This document shows positions 13,382 through 13,609 of a DNA stretch of 13,609 nt, in pieces. Positions within the stretch are counted from its first letter, which is position 1; each line of letters opens with the position of its first letter. Location of the stretch: NCBI GenBank assembly GCA_035691285.1, contig DASSJI010000292.1:1-13609 (forward strand). Reading direction: 5' to 3'. The DNA is from DATFEN01 sp035691285 (GTDB lineage: Bacteria; Acidobacteriota; Vicinamibacteria; Fen-336). Below the pieces are notes generated by a model. It was not told where the DNA came from. It did no database searches and saw only the letters and a program-made list of their open reading frames with translations. The position numbers were made by a program, and so were the translations under genes.

Positions 13382-13609
13382 ATGGCGACCACCCCACAGC
13401 CGTCCGCGCCGCTGATCCGGCTCGAGGGCCTGACCAAGGTCTTCTTCACCGACGAGGTCGAGACCCACGCCCTCGCGGGCATCCACCTCGACATCGAGCG
13501 CGGCGAGTACGTCGCGATCTCGGGTCCGTCGGGCTGCGGCAAGTCCACGCTGCTCTCGATCCTCGGCCTCCTCGACTCGGCGACGAGCGGCGCGTACACG
13601 CTCAACGGC
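13382..13609 (+). CDS. ABC transporter ATP-binding protein, MacB/LolD type (5' part, cut by window end)
   Basis: The first 76 residues of an ABC ATPase are present. LIRLEGLTKVF (11-21) is the usual opening strand, and THALAGIHLDIERGEYVAISG (in 28-48) leads into Walker A GPSGCGKST (48-56). LLSILGLLDSATSGAYTLNG (57-76) has the LGLLD and SG spacing typical of the MacB/LolD/YknY subgroup. Q-loop, signature motif and Walker B lie beyond the window. A purine-rich GAGGAGAGGA run just before ATG 13382 is the Shine-Dalgarno. It lies nine bases after the adaptor stop, so it belongs to the same operon and should power the efflux complex. Whether a permease domain is fused (MacB) or encoded separately cannot be seen. 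Confidence 0.95.
   Translation, partial: MATTPQPSAPLIRLEGLTKVFFTDEVETHALAGIHLDIERGEYVAISGPSGCGKSTLLSILGLLDSATSGAYTLNG

Overview
The window is very GC-rich DNA (roughly 70% by eye) with strong G/C third-position bias, so long false open frames occur on both strands. Twelve protein genes account for almost all of it. They include a membrane-anchored multiheme cytochrome c, a lipoprotein, a HlyD-type periplasmic adaptor and bacterial PEP carboxylase, which points to a Gram-negative, diderm, respiring bacterium. The DUF4388/HEAT protein, the Gly/Ser-rich lipoprotein and the WYL-DinB pair would fit Myxococcota, Acidobacteriota, Rokubacteria/Methylomirabilota or similar soil lineages. Nothing here fixes the phylum. 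I see no tRNA, rRNA, CRISPR array, insertion sequence or phage gene, and it reads as ordinary chromosomal sequence.

Layout, left to right. (1) A class I/II aminotransferase (minus strand, cut by the window start) diverges from a triheme cytochrome c (plus). (2) A WYL-domain regulator (minus) overlaps the cytochrome tail and diverges from a DinB-family protein (plus). A perfect 8+3+8 palindrome lies between them and overlaps both likely -10 boxes. (3) A NagB/6-phosphogluconolactonase-fold protein (minus) converges on the DinB gene and diverges from ppc (plus), across back-to-back -10 boxes that form an inverted repeat. (4) A minus-strand unit runs DUF4388/HEAT protein -> lipoprotein -> Nudix hydrolase and converges on ppc. 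(5) A DUF1697 gene (plus) abuts a DUF2277 gene (minus). (6) After a 205-base gap with inverted repeats comes a HlyD/MacA-like adaptor followed by a MacB/LolD-type ABC ATPase, cut by the window end. These last two form an efflux operon.

The arrangement is regular. All four convergent pairs overlap or abut, leaving no room for a terminator. Most divergent pairs share a short gap with outward-facing TAGAAT-like -10 boxes, some so close to the start codon that leaderless mRNAs are likely. Functional links supported by position are the regulator-DinB pair, the three-gene DUF4388 unit and the adaptor-ABC operon. The other neighbours look metabolically unrelated. No gap exceeds 300 bases.

I did not find a clear new multi-gene defence or mobile system. 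The least understood parts are the DUF4388/lipoprotein/Nudix unit, the structured leader before the efflux operon, and two enzyme-family members (DinB, NagB-like) that lack a residue normally needed for activity.
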